Positions 24,631-35,516 of a stretch of DNA of 64,000 nucleotides are shown piece by piece. Each line of letters begins with the position of its first letter. Positions within the stretch are counted from its first letter, which is position 1. Made by a program: the position numbers and the translations under genes. Source of the DNA: Pegea sp. RAD2-039 (taxonomy: Eukaryota; Chordata; Thaliacea; Salpida; Salpidae); the NCBI GenBank assembly GCA_034620365.1, contig JAQGEQ010000192.1, positions 4,273,001-4,337,000 of the forward strand. The letters run 5' to 3'. The notes under the pieces were generated by a model that made no database searches, was not told the origin of the DNA, and worked only from the letters and a program-made list of their open reading frames with translations.

Positions 24631-24815
24631 TGCTTGGTGGCGAAGCGGTTACTACACCTAGCTACAAGGTACATCTAGCTTGGAAGTACCGGGTTCGACC
24701 CCAGGTGGAGACATATAAAACTCCTGAGAAAAAACCATAAAAAAACTCCTGAGAATGTGTGTTAGTGAGATGTGCTCTCTTTAGGCACCCTCCTTCGCAT
24801 TTATATATATAAAAC
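24631..24815 (+). mobile_element. tRNA-derived SINE
   Basis: The 5' part carries RNA polymerase III promoter elements: an A box (TGGCGAAGCGGTT, 24638-24650) and a B box (GGTTCGACCCC, 24692-24702). The flanking stems do not pair as in a functional tRNA, and the sequence continues about 110 nt to a simple tatatatataaaac tail, as in SINEs. Just after the tRNA-like part, the element aaaactcctgagaa occurs twice about 27 nt apart. Local GC is well above the surrounding DNA. It lies between the transporter and the receptor gene. Confidence 0.72.
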
Positions 24816-25911
24816 AAAAAATATTAGATATTTAATGCTTATATTTGATTTCTGGTGTATTACTTGAAGCTAATTGAAGTTTCAAAAGATAATCTTACAT
24901 TAAATGCCATTGTTTAAAATACAAGCGCTTAAATCTTTAAGTTTTGTTTGTAGAGCAACTAAGTCTTGAAATACTTTATTTTAGTCTCTATTTATAAGCT
25001 ACAAGTAAAGTTATCTTATTAATAATAAAGAATTTATTTATGCTTTGTTTATTTCTATAAGGAAGCACTTTCATCTCAGTTTAATGATTAATTAAAAATT
25101 TAATTGAATCTAAATCTGGTAAATGTAAATAAAAAACTACCAAAAAGCTTTTTAGAAAATAACCACCGTTAGCTTTAACAATTTATATTAACATTTTAGT
25201 ACTTAACAGCGTCTTGATGCAACATACTATCAGCATAATAATTTTAGTTTAAACTCCTTTAACAGTAAAACTTATACATAAACATGACTGTATAATAATC
25301 ATTTTTCTAATAGATTTTTATTCAAATATTTCAAAAACAGTTTTTAAGACCCTTAAAAAGATCTTAAACGACCAGTTTTAATGCATATTCTGCTTAATAG
25401 ACTAATTGATGACGTCATCTAAATCATCGTGTGATTTTAAACAAATTAAAAAAAAACAATTTCAAGGTTTAATTTTTGGTAAATTTTAGTAATTATCAAA
25501 TTTCTAAGCTCATGGATTGTAACATGAAAAGTAAATCAACTATTTAACTCATATTACTGGCTAGTTTTTAATCTTTTTTAAAATAGCATCATTAACTAAG
25601 TTCTTGTCAAAAAAAATACAAAGGCTGTAATAGAATAAGTAAATTGAAAATAACGAAAAATGAAAAAAGTGTTATAAGTTTTATTTCAAGCATTTAAACT
25701 TCGATTATAAGTAAATACATTTAGTGAAAAACAAAAAACTTGCTAGCAGTAAATAATCGTTAAAAATATATTTACTTTTTGAGTTATACATTTTAGAGTC
25801 TGAAAGCCATTTAGGGTTTCGTTACTCTCATTGAAAACGTAAAACAAGTATTATAAGAATTAGTGCTTATACAGGAAATATTTACAAGTTTTTAAACAAC
25901 ACATAAATATT
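24816..25911. other. Intergenic, no gene seen
   Basis: AT-rich DNA between the SINE and the 3' end of the receptor gene. One isolated TGACGTCA octamer occurs near 25410. Nothing else is supported. Confidence 0.55.
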
Positions 25912-25917
25912 TTTATT
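25912..25917 (-). terminator. Polyadenylation signal of the 7TM receptor gene
   Basis: TTTATT on the plus strand reads AATAAA on the minus strand, about 31 nt after the receptor stop codon. Confidence 0.5.
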
Positions 25918-25947
25918 ATAGAAAACATAAACAGCAAAAAGTTTATA

Positions 25948-26961
25948 TTAAAATTGGTTTGTTACAGCAAAAATCCTGCTAGCTTGAGACTGATTTAAAT
26001 GCTTGAATGATTTACAAAGTGATCTTGAGATGGCTTTGTACTCATTAAACGAAAACAAAACTGAAATAACATTTATAAACAAGCTCAAGTCATATATTGC
26101 ACTTACTGTTGTGCGGGGTGAATCTTTGGGTATTGAAAACGCTACTAATACAATCGCAAGAATATCAGAAGTTACACAAATCATCATACTGATTGTCGAT
26201 AAACGTATAGCACGCATAACACGTTTACATTCACTCGATTCATTACATGATGCTCTTTTTTTTGCCTGTCTATGCTTTCGAAGTGGATATGTGAAAAGAA
26301 AGAACAGAATCAGCTGTGAAATGATTGTAATTAGAGCTGCTAAATAATTTGGCAGAAGATTTTCTTCTTCTCCTTGTCGTTTTGTACATCCAAATTTGGA
26401 CATTTTATAACTTGTTGGGTAAAGATACATAACAGTTGAAAAAGCTCCACCGAAAAAAATAAGAAATACAAATAAATAACTCAGAAATCTGACTATTTTG
26501 TTATTTAAGTGCTTAAGTGAAGGTTGTATATACAATATACGTTGGCGATAATATAGAAAGATGTATATTGGCAACGTTGCGCATAAAAATAAGAATATTG
26601 ACAAATCTGCAACAATCTCACACGCACGATCTGATCTAAAATTTTCTTCAGCGACATAAAAAATGATCAATAAACTTTGAATTGATAAGACTCTGACCAT
26701 TGTGGTTAATGGAGTTAGCAAAGCGAGTATCATTAGGTTGGCTTGTTTTATATTTTTACTGTTTCTTTTAAATTTATTGTTATCAAGGCCATGTTTGAGT
26801 AAGGATAGAAAAACCCAAGTACTTCCACAAAACACAAGTACAGTTGATATTTGTACTGCTATCCATGAGTATTTATATACCAAATTTTCCGTTTCATTTC
26901 TTGTTTGGTTATCACTTTCGGTTATTCCACCAATACTTTCTGTTGTAATATTGCTTTTCAT
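25948..26961 (-). CDS. Seven-transmembrane receptor-like protein, intronless, family unassigned
   Basis: 337 residues in one exon. The N-terminus (1-30) is hydrophilic with NIT, NQT and NET sequons, so probably extracellular. Seven hydrophobic segments lie near 33-56, 74-103, 114-138, 156-181, 205-226, 250-276 and 286-305. Cys114 before TM3 and Cys192 between TM4 and TM5 sit where the conserved rhodopsin-like disulfide would be. After TM3 the motif is RQRILYIQPSL rather than DRY, and TM7 lacks NPxxY (it reads SFNEYKA), so coupling through a classical class A mechanism is uncertain. Basic clusters (RKHRQAKKR) occupy the TM5-TM6 loop. The DNA resembles coding sequence throughout, and a poly(A) signal follows. 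Most likely a divergent, lineage-specific G-protein-coupled receptor; the ligand cannot be inferred. Open frames on the opposite strand here are shadows. Confidence 0.78.
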   Translation of the reverse strand: MKSNITTESIGGITESDNQTRNETENLVYKYSWIAVQISTVLVFCGSTWVFLSLLKHGLDNNKFKRNSKNIKQANLMILALLTPLTTMVRVLSIQSLLIIFYVAEENFRSDRACEIVADLSIFLFLCATLPIYIFLYYRQRILYIQPSLKHLNNKIVRFLSYLFVFLIFFGGAFSTVMYLYPTSYKMSKFGCTKRQGEEENLLPNYLAALITIISQLILFFLFTYPLRKHRQAKKRASCNESSECKRVMRAIRLSTISMMICVTSDILAIVLVAFSIPKDSPRTTVSAIYDLSLFINVISVLFSFNEYKAISRSLCKSFKHLNQSQASRIFAVTNQF

Positions 26962-28193
26962 TTTTGTAGCTGAAACTGTTAGTCATAAATGCAAACAACT
27001 GTTAGAAAAGTCATATGATAAATATTCAATTGATCAAAAAGTTATTAACTCATTTTTTACAATATTAAACTTCACAGATGTTAAACTATCAAAATCAACC
27101 TTCAAAAACTTTTCTATCAATAGGTTTTACATAAAATGTATTCTAGAATATGTGTGCTTATCAAATCAGAAATCATTTTACAAAACTAAAAAATATTTAT
27201 AAATGGGTCCATTAAAGTTTGTTTAACTTTAAATTCTAATGTTCAAAAAAAACTGTTCTAAATATTTATTATCTATAAATCATAACCTGTTTACTATTTT
27301 TCCAACATGCTCTTAATCAATTGAACTGAGTTTGCTGAATTTTCTAAATAAAAATCTAAAAATGTATTGAGAATTATTGAAACTGCTTTAATAAAAATGT
27401 CAGTGACTTTGTTCAAATACAAACATTAGAGACTCTCTAAAACTAGCAGATGGCTATAATCAAAGTTTAAGAGCTCTTTTTTGAAGTACAATAGTTTCTC
27501 AAGCTATCATGCGATCTAAAATAAATGTTACTGAAGAAATCTTTTGTATCAATTTTCAAAGATCTGTATGCGATTACTGGACTAACATTCATTTTACTTT
27601 CTTAAAACAATGTTTAAAAATGAAAGCTCTCTTGAGACCTCTCATAAAATTAAAATAACAAAAAGTCTATTTTTATATTCTAGTAAATATTTCACATAGC
27701 AATTCATAGACAATCAAAAACGAAAATTCTCAAAAACAGAAATTGAGGTGTGATATACTATAATAAAATTTAGTTTCACTTTTGTAACCATTTTATTCAG
27801 TTTTATAATATATATTGAAGTTGATAGTGATAGTTGTATATCAAAAATTAAGTTAAATTTATTCAAGTAAAAGATATCCAATATATCATACGACAAAGTA
27901 TAGGTTTATACATTTAAGTATAAAGTTTAAATTTCATAAACTTATGTAAATAGTTTAATAAAAGTTATTAGCTTATCATTTGCACTTTAAAATGACCAAA
28001 TTGTTTTATGTTAAATAACGACCTAGAAAAAAGGTTTTACATAAAGCATTATATTTTTTATTAAAATGTTTATTGAAAGTATTTAATTTAGTTTATAAAA
28101 ATCAAATGAAAATATTTTCATTTGTATATCAGTATTTATTCAAACTATTTGTAAGTCTTAAAAACATCAAATGATAATGTTGGTAGATATCGA
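26962..28193. other. Intergenic, no gene seen
   Basis: AT-rich DNA upstream of the receptor gene, containing its presumed promoter. No TATA box or other element could be assigned with confidence. Confidence 0.5.
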
Positions 28194-28320
28194 GCCAGGT
28201 GTTGTGGCATGCACCTGTATTCCAGCTGCTAAAAAGATTAAGATAGTGGGCGGCATGAAGTTTAAAGCTCTATGCACTGTGGTTGAGTGTTCGTACAAAA
28301 TTCTGCTTAATTCTGCTTAA
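28194..28320 (+). pseudogene. 7SL (SRP) RNA-derived fragment, Alu-domain part
   Basis: The segment beginning gccaggtgttgtggcatg, followed by cacctgtattccagctgct, matches the conserved 5' (Alu) domain of metazoan 7SL RNA, including the CCTGTA-TCC-AGCT core. Further on, tctatgcactgtggttgag and gtgttcgtacaaaattctgc align with the 7SL stretch leading from the Alu domain into the S domain. The similarity then stops: the S-domain helices 6 and 8 are not found downstream, so this is not a complete SRP RNA gene. It may be a retrocopied fragment or the head of a 7SL-derived SINE. A direct repeat of ttctgcttaa occurs at the break point (28301-28320). Confidence 0.7.
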
Positions 28321-29434
28321 TTCGATCTAGTTCCCCATATAAGCTATAAGATCTGTTGAATCTGTACCTTGTAGCCACGCGTTAATTAAATTAAATAGAA
28401 AATAAACCTTTCATTAACTTACATGTAAATATCAAGATTACAACAATCAAATATATTTAAAGCTAAGCTAAAGTATAGTTTAGATCAAAACTTAACCATA
28501 AGTTAATAAAAAAAAACAAAAAAAATCAACAAAATTTAGGACAAAGCGTTTTACCTAAATTCTTTTCAATAAAAATCAGTAAAACGTATTCTGGATAAGT
28601 ATGTAATATTTAATTAGTTATATTTGGTAAGAAAAGATGCAGTTTTACTTTGATACAAAAGTAACTTAAAATACAAAAAAAATATTCAAACTGAATATTT
28701 AACCTGCAACTTTATAGAAAGAACTAATAATGAAGGTTTTGTGAGCTATTATTTTTTTTTCTTACATTTTAGCGTTTACTTGTTTTCATGAGCAAAAAGA
28801 TCTCTCTAGAAGAAGAAAATGTTTATCAATTTCAAGAAAGCTTCTGCTTTTTAGATGTAGCTTAAGCCTCATTTCTTTAAATGTTTTAAATAGTTCTAGT
28901 ATCTATAAATAAACAGCTAAACGCTTAAGAGATAAAATTTAGTTTATGTATTTTGAAATTGATGTCATATCGACAAACTTTCAAAATCCTTTATTAAAAA
29001 AATGTTGATCACTTAAAAAAGCTTTTTTTCTACTGCTTTAAGAAGAATGAACATATTTTAAAAAATTAAAAATTAACAGCAAAATGTTCTTATATACTTG
29101 AATTTAATTTTTCAATTTAAAATGAGCTAGCAGTTATATCTACTGGTAGAAATTCAAGTTTTTGTTGTAATAAACAACAATCTAGTCACTATATCGATAT
29201 CTGGTACTATATGGAGGCTTCTAGAACTTATCAGAAAATAACTAGTTTCAACTTAGGGCAATTTTAAAAACTTTACTACCGCTAAAGTTTCTTCCATCTT
29301 TTTAACAGTTTCTAAAATGAAAACAAAATTTTAAGATGAAGTAATGGCCAGCAAGCTTCATAAAAAAGATATGCCAATTTGCTTAATAATATCATAAACT
29401 GCACAACAACACAAGCAGCAACTTACACTAAGCA
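28321..29434. other. Intergenic, possible 3' part of the 7SL-derived element
   Basis: About 28325-28385 has higher GC than its surroundings and contains, on the minus strand, gctacaaggtaca, a 13-mer also present in the tRNA-derived SINE at 24661-24673. It may be a second module of a composite SINE. The rest is AT-rich with nothing assignable. Confidence 0.35.
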
Positions 29435-29905
29435 TTATACTGCACAAGAAGCCTGCAAGAAAATGTGCTCACAGACCTGTGTTAAACGTAAATTTACGAA
29501 TGTGGTGAAATAATAATATGTTATACTAATTAAATTCTCCACAATCTTCTTCACCGAATGATTGTACACTGTATAAAAGAAGATGGCAAAGTAAGAAAGA
29601 TATGGAAGAATGTAAGCGCAAATCATCTTGTATTCGTCTAGGGTCTCTGCAGTAGTGGTTGTACTGAGGAATTATATGACATTTTCCTTTAGCTGTTTAT
29701 TTTCCCACCTCATCACTTGTCAGTTACTTCGACGTATACGCGATACGTATCGGTCAACTTCGCGGTCGTCTCTTTCATCGTATTATGATCTTTCGTGGTT
29801 GCTACAACCCCCACTTAATTCACAATTGTTACCACAGAAATGCTCACATCTTTCTAGTTGAGATTCGGTGTTGCAGCCACCATTGTTTTTATCGTAGTCA
29901 GAACG
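29435..29905 (-). pseudogene. Decayed reading frame of unknown family (three in-frame stops)
   Basis: One continuous minus-strand frame of 157 codons ends at a stop at 29435 and is broken by stops at 29783-29785, 29720-29722 and 29672-29674. The first part is Cys-rich (ERCEHFCGNNCELSGGC), then highly charged (YDERDDREVDRYVSRIRRSN), then TLDEYK followed by a hydrophobic, membrane-like segment (ICAYILPYLSYFAIFFYTVY). In DNA this AT-rich, an untranslated frame of this length would hold roughly ten stops, and the GC content is raised, so it looks like former coding sequence. I do not recognise the family. Alternatives: part of a mobile element, or an exon in which the breaks are assembly errors. 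Confidence 0.4.
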
Positions 29906-32900
29906 TTATACCCTCTTTTTAACCCCTGATCAGAACTAGCAGAAAATCTTCATTGTTCTTCAGCTTGTAAAGTAGTATGCCTTATAAGTCTTCTCTTCTA
30001 GGTTTAACATCGTTTATTTAGCATTAGGACTTCTAGAGTCTCTAAAAGTGTTTTGTTACACGCTATTTGCATAAGAAGAGTCCTAGACACCATGAACCTC
30101 GAAATAAAAAAGCCTGTTTAAGAAAAAGCTATCTACAAATCACCCTTTTTTTGAGTCCAAGCTTTATTGAAGTGACTCCAATTTATCTTTAAAGTATGAA
30201 TAAAGTAAAACAGATATTCTAAGATTTAATAAAATGATTTAACCTTTATTAAAAGTCCAACGTTTCAATCATTCTAGGCTTTTTATTATCAATTCATCTT
30301 TAACTTGATTAATTAAATACAGTGGAAGAAGGTGAGCTCATCATACAACTCTAAAGAATTAAACTCACCTCAACTTAATACAAATTATTATACTTATTTA
30401 ACTTTAAACAAAATTCTATGCATTCTAACTTAATAAATAAATTTGTACAAAAGTTTAAAAAAGTCACTTATTCAAAAGAATTTCCAATCCCATCGTCACT
30501 CGAAAATGGAACAAAATTAAGCATTATAGAAATGAGTAGCCAAATTGATGTTTCTTGAGTCAAAGAAGACTGGAATGGTTTGGGATCATTGAAAAGCTTA
30601 AAAATTTTGTTAAGGTTAGGAATTAACGCTTCTAAGCTGGAGAAGTTTTTAGCAGAATTATAATCCATTTTATTGCTTTTGATTTTTGCTTTGCTTCTGA
30701 AATTTAGCTTTTACATTTTGAGGTTATTCGGTTAGCAACAAGTAAATCAAGATACAAAATACAGTTACTTATGAGACTCTTTTTCCAAATAAACAAGGCA
30801 TTGGTCAATAATCCACTCAGCATCAATCCTATCCTGATGGTTTGTTTCTAAACATATTTCTTCAAGATTCCAAAATTAAACAACATTTTTACCTTTCTTA
30901 AATCTCGTGTTTTTTTTATATAAAATAACAAATATAAAAATCTCACTTTCATCACACCCTAATCTTTTTAATAAGGTTCAAACTAGATCGTCATTTTGAT
31001 ATCCTTAGGTCTATAACAAAAATAAGTTAAAAAAACTTAAATAATAAAATAGAGATAACCTTACAAACCAGACAACATTTACTAAATTAATCATTTTCTT
31101 TCGTTTTATTATCAAATCTTTTAAATTGAGCCCTCTTTAGTATATCATGCTCCTTAAATATCACGTTAATCAAGATGAAACTGATCACTTGATACTTTAG
31201 CCATATCTTTGAGCGCATTTTGTATATGTTTGCATTAGAGTGGGGTTTGCTGTATGTTTTCATTTAAAATTATTTAAAGAGTTTTAAAGGCTTATTTTGC
31301 TTTGAATATAATTTTTTTTACAAATGGATAAACAAGTTTTGTGTAATAATTTTTGGGGGTAAAACAAATTAATTTTTGCTGTATGGCAATTGTTAGTAAA
31401 TATAATTGTTATTAAGTAGCATCGTTTGATTTCCTATCATAATAAGCTTGCTTGCTTATTTTAGTTTGTCTTACAGTCTTTCATTACGAAGTACAAAATA
31501 AATTAAGTAACTCAACGGGCTTCAAATTACTTAAATCTCCGATTATGATTTTTTTATTTAAATCTATCTTTTGAGAAACTGACAAAATTTTGAACTTGCA
31601 AAATACTCTACTAAGCAAGGTTGGAAACCATTAATATAAGGTCTATAATATTTGTAACATAAAGACTATAATAAAATAAGTGTTTGTTGCGATATCCACC
31701 ATATAGAGTAAACACTTTGCTATAAAAATTTAAAATATTTCTAGTATTAAAAACCAATTTCTTTTATTGTCCTAATTTTTATCGAATAAAATTGCTTGAG
31801 TTTAACTTTGATCTTCCTAACAAAAATACTCTTTAATATAAAAAACATTCAATCACAATTGAGTTTCTAAGAAATATTAGAATGAAAACGTTTAAGGCTT
31901 TTGTTTGTGTAAGGCTGAAGCTAAAATAAGTTTACGTTTGATGGGCGAAATAACTACTTTCTTCAAGATAGTTTCAGGGCACGAGTAACAAGATGTTATG
32001 CATCTTTGCAAAATATTTTGAAGGATTTCTTAAATTCCCCTTTTAAACAGCATTAATAGCAATATTGTGAATTCATATATCATCTTAATCTAAATGACAC
32101 TACAATTACTTTTGCCGTTACTTTTTTATGCTTGATGCTTTTCGTTATTAAACATAGGCACACCTTTATTTCGATAATATATTGTTTTAGATAAAAACAG
32201 ACAAGTAAGGCAAAAAAGTTAGAATACTATAATGTTTATAACAAATTCTTGTATAATACTGTATTTGTTAATATTTTAATTAGAAATGATAACAACTTTT
32301 TAACAAACTTTATATTAAAGTCTTTCTATAATTCTCAGCTATACGTAAAAAGCTTTTGTAAAAAAATATAACACTTCTAATTGATTGTAAGACTAAGAAT
32401 TATGTGTGTATTTAAATGGTGGTTAGTTTATCATCAAATAAGGCTATATTTTTGTGTATTTTTTATTTGTTTCATGTGTATTTCTTTATTGTTTATTTTC
32501 TTATCATGAAATCAGTAAGCATCTTTTGATACTTTATTATATTTAAAGGTTTATTAGCTTACGTTTTAATTTAGTATATATTTTTCCATCTTTATATAAA
32601 AAAAAGTTATTAAGTTTATTTACTATCTTTTTTTTTGACTTTTTTTTATATTTCCTAAACTTGTATATGAATTTGAACTTTGTGTTGATGTACATTTTAA
32701 AGTTAACAAATACCCGTTTTGTTTACAAAATTTATTGCTTAATTAATATTATCATATAATGTTGAAATGTTATTATCTACATTTTTTGAACTAGTGATAG
32801 TGACTTCTATTGAAAGGTTAGTTAATCTTTCTAACATAGATTGGATTATTCTTTTATGTAAATGTTCCCAATGGTCTTTTTCATCCAAATTCTGTTTATA

Positions 32901-33499
32901 GCTTTGGTCTTCTTGAATCTAACCTTCACGTCCCAATCACATTAAAACTTTATCTCACATTAACTACTTTTTGTATAAAAAGTATCTTTGCTACAAAAAA
33001 ATCTGAAGTCAATAATTACTATAAAACAAAATATAAGATTAAGGGTAAGATTTCATCAAAGTAATTCATAAAATCCAAAATCAAATCTTATGAATGATTT
33101 TGTAATATTTTTACTACAGTTCACATCATTTAAAACAAACTAACTCATATATTTGAAAAATTGCTTTTTATTTTGTTAAGTGCTCCATATTTTCTATTAT
33201 TCAACCTGTACCACATATCAATTCTTCATTATTTTCTAGTTATGTCGCCCATGGAAGAGTTTCATCATTATCCCAGTTTATAAAAAGGAGATCAAAATAA
33301 GCCACTAAACCAGTTTCTCTTACTATTATTTATTGTCAAATCTCTGATCATTTTGCAAAAAATTCTGACTCATCTTCTCCATAAACATCAGAAACTTCCT
33401 GAACATCATTTTGGATTCTTTCCCCAAAGATCTTTTGATGATCAGTTGTTGCCCTGCCTCTACCATACTCATCAGCAAATAATTTAACTATTAGCATCA
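29906..33499. other. Intergenic, no gene seen
   Basis: AT-rich. A 66-codon minus-strand frame at 30468-30668 has no family resemblance or convincing splice context and is not called. Between about 32870 and 33490 the sequence becomes slightly C-richer on the plus strand and may be the degenerate 5' part of the LINE remnant that follows. Confidence 0.4.
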
Positions 33500-34640
33500 T
33501 TTATATAGAGATTCACAAAAGCTTTTGATTCAGTTTCATTCAGTAAAAACCCTTAGGCAATATATTATTAAATTTTCTCTTATCTCCTAAATTAAGCAAC
33601 TTCTTAAAGACAGGCAGCAACAAGTCATTATCAAACTCTGTTTCAAGTTTTTATGGGGTCTTTAGTGATGTTCCCAAAGGTAGCATTATTGGCCTTTTTC
33701 TCTTCAATATTTATATTATTGATACTATAGAAATAATCTTCATCACTATATGGTTCTGTGTTTAATGTGCTTTGTGTACATTTTAGTTCCCCTTTAATAT
33801 TTATTAAAGATAATAATTTTGTATTAATTATTGGCCCTCTTTTCAATATTTATATGAATGACATTACAGAATGTTACTCATCACTTTATAGTTCTCTAAA
33901 TTTAATCTCTTTGTTGATGAAATTTTTTAGTATTATATTAGTTACTCTTTAATCTTCTTTAGAGTCTACTGACTTCAATCCAGACAACTCAAGCTAGCTA
34001 CTGATATGTGTTTCCATCTCCCAATAAATAAATAACCCCCAAACTAACCCAACATCATCTAACTTTTATGTAAACAAACAATAAATTTTACTTGAGTATC
34101 TTTATCTTTCATGATTTAAAATGGGCTCACCAAGTAAATTACTTGTTCAGAATTGGTCATCTGCTTCATACTAAATTCTAAAAACTTTTTAAACCAAAAA
34201 TAATCAGAAATTAACAGAACTTTTTAACACATGCATCTATTCCAAATTATTGTTCAGCTTCTCTGTATGAAGATAAACAAACATATTCTTAAGCTTGAAT
34301 CAGTTTAAAAATTGTTTACCAGGAAAATTTACCTTAAATGTTGTATACTTTTTTCCTCATACAAAATCCGTTTGTCAAAACTTGATACTGAATTCCTATA
34401 ATATCAACGCCTTGTCTTTGGCCACATATTTCTGGTAAAAATTATCTATATTATATCATAATTTTATATCATTTCTTTAACGATCACAATCTTTCATACG
34501 TTCTCAGAAGCTCGCCTTTTTAAAATTAATCTTATTAGTAGCTTGAATAACACTAATTGCTTTTTCAATAGCTTTTTTTATGCTTTGAAATCATCTTCTT
34601 GCCTACATCACTAGTAAATTTTTGTCACTTCTTTTAAAAT
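33500..34640 (+). mobile_element. Degenerate non-LTR retrotransposon (LINE) reverse transcriptase
   Basis: Order and content of conserved reverse-transcriptase blocks are visible across shifted frames: RFTKAFDSVSFS (about 33508), SDVPKGSIIGLFLFNIYIID (about 33661), a second partial copy IIGPLFNIYMNDI (about 33828), LFVDE in place of the catalytic FADD-type box (about 33908), then LQSRQLKLATDMCFHLPINK, HDLKWAHQVNY and NYCSASLYED, the usual downstream blocks of jockey/CR1-like elements. Many stops and frameshifts show that it is inactive. The repeated GPLF block suggests an internal duplication or two nested fragments. It would once have encoded reverse transcription for its own retrotransposition. 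Confidence 0.75.
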
Positions 34641-35516
34641 TATTTTTTTTAAATATGATTAAAGTTATTTTTTAAAAGTATAATTAAAGTTATTTTGTTG
34701 ACTTTTAATATGAAATACTTTCATTTTTTCTACCTATTTTGTATTTTATTGTAAATCTAACTTGTATATACTTGTGACTTATCAGTGGGTTATATTGAAA
34801 TATAGTACTTGACAAATTTTCATTATTTCTCTGGATTCATAATTGTTTATGTTTTCTATAAAAGCATTTTGTCTGCAGTCAAGTCCAATATATTAGTAAT
34901 TTCATCTGTACTGATTGAAACTTCACAGCAAAAACTCAAAAAAATGTAATATTATCATGTTAGGTTGATTGTTTTATAAGGTTTTTTCTGTAAACAGAAC
35001 TAACCAAAACTTCGTTTATAAACTAGTTGTATGTCTTTTAGTCAAGGATTGATTGTCTGCTTCTAGTATCAAGTTTTTATATTAAAAAAAACTGTTATTA
35101 CTAATTCATTTGTTCGAAGTATTTTTAAAAAGTTGAAATTATATTTTTATGTAATTATTGCATTAGTTTTTATAGCTTATGTAACTACTCTTATTTCTAT
35201 TTCTATCAAATAACTCTTGTGGATTTTCTAAAAATTCTCTTATATTTATCTGTAATTTTCTATTTTTTTAAGCTACAAAGTTTGATAATAAAAACTATTT
35301 TTTAACATAATTAAATTCCATATCAATAATTAGATTTTTTAAATAAAAAAGATTTGATAAATTTATTTGAAAAAATAAGTTTTAACATCTAATTTTATAT
35401 ATTCTAATAGTTCTGACTTTTTATTCATACATTTAACTTAAACAGTTATTATATTACAGTCAAATAGATAGGAAAGAGTAATTGATTTTTAATATAAAGC
35501 ACCAACAACTGGTAAA
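34641..35516. other. Region upstream of the corepressor gene
   Basis: AT-rich DNA between the LINE remnant and the corepressor start codon. It should hold the promoter and possibly a non-coding first exon of the corepressor, but no element was recognised. Confidence 0.45.

Noticed and set aside
24631..24712. Functional tRNA gene
   Set aside because: A and B boxes are present but the acceptor stem does not pair, the T stem is mismatched, and the sequence continues into a SINE body.
26702..27202. 166-codon plus-strand frame overlapping the 7TM receptor start
   Set aside because: Antisense to the receptor over its first half; the rest is low-complexity AT-rich sequence without family resemblance. 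The same applies to 26003-26347.
28194..28320. Intact SRP RNA gene
   Set aside because: Only the Alu-domain part is recognisable; the S domain is missing.
29435..29905. Stop-codon reassignment to explain the three in-frame stops
   Set aside because: All other genes in the window use TAA, TAG and TGA as normal terminators.
30468..30668. 66-codon minus-strand frame
   Set aside because: No conserved motif, no convincing splice partners or poly(A) context, and its length is possible by chance.
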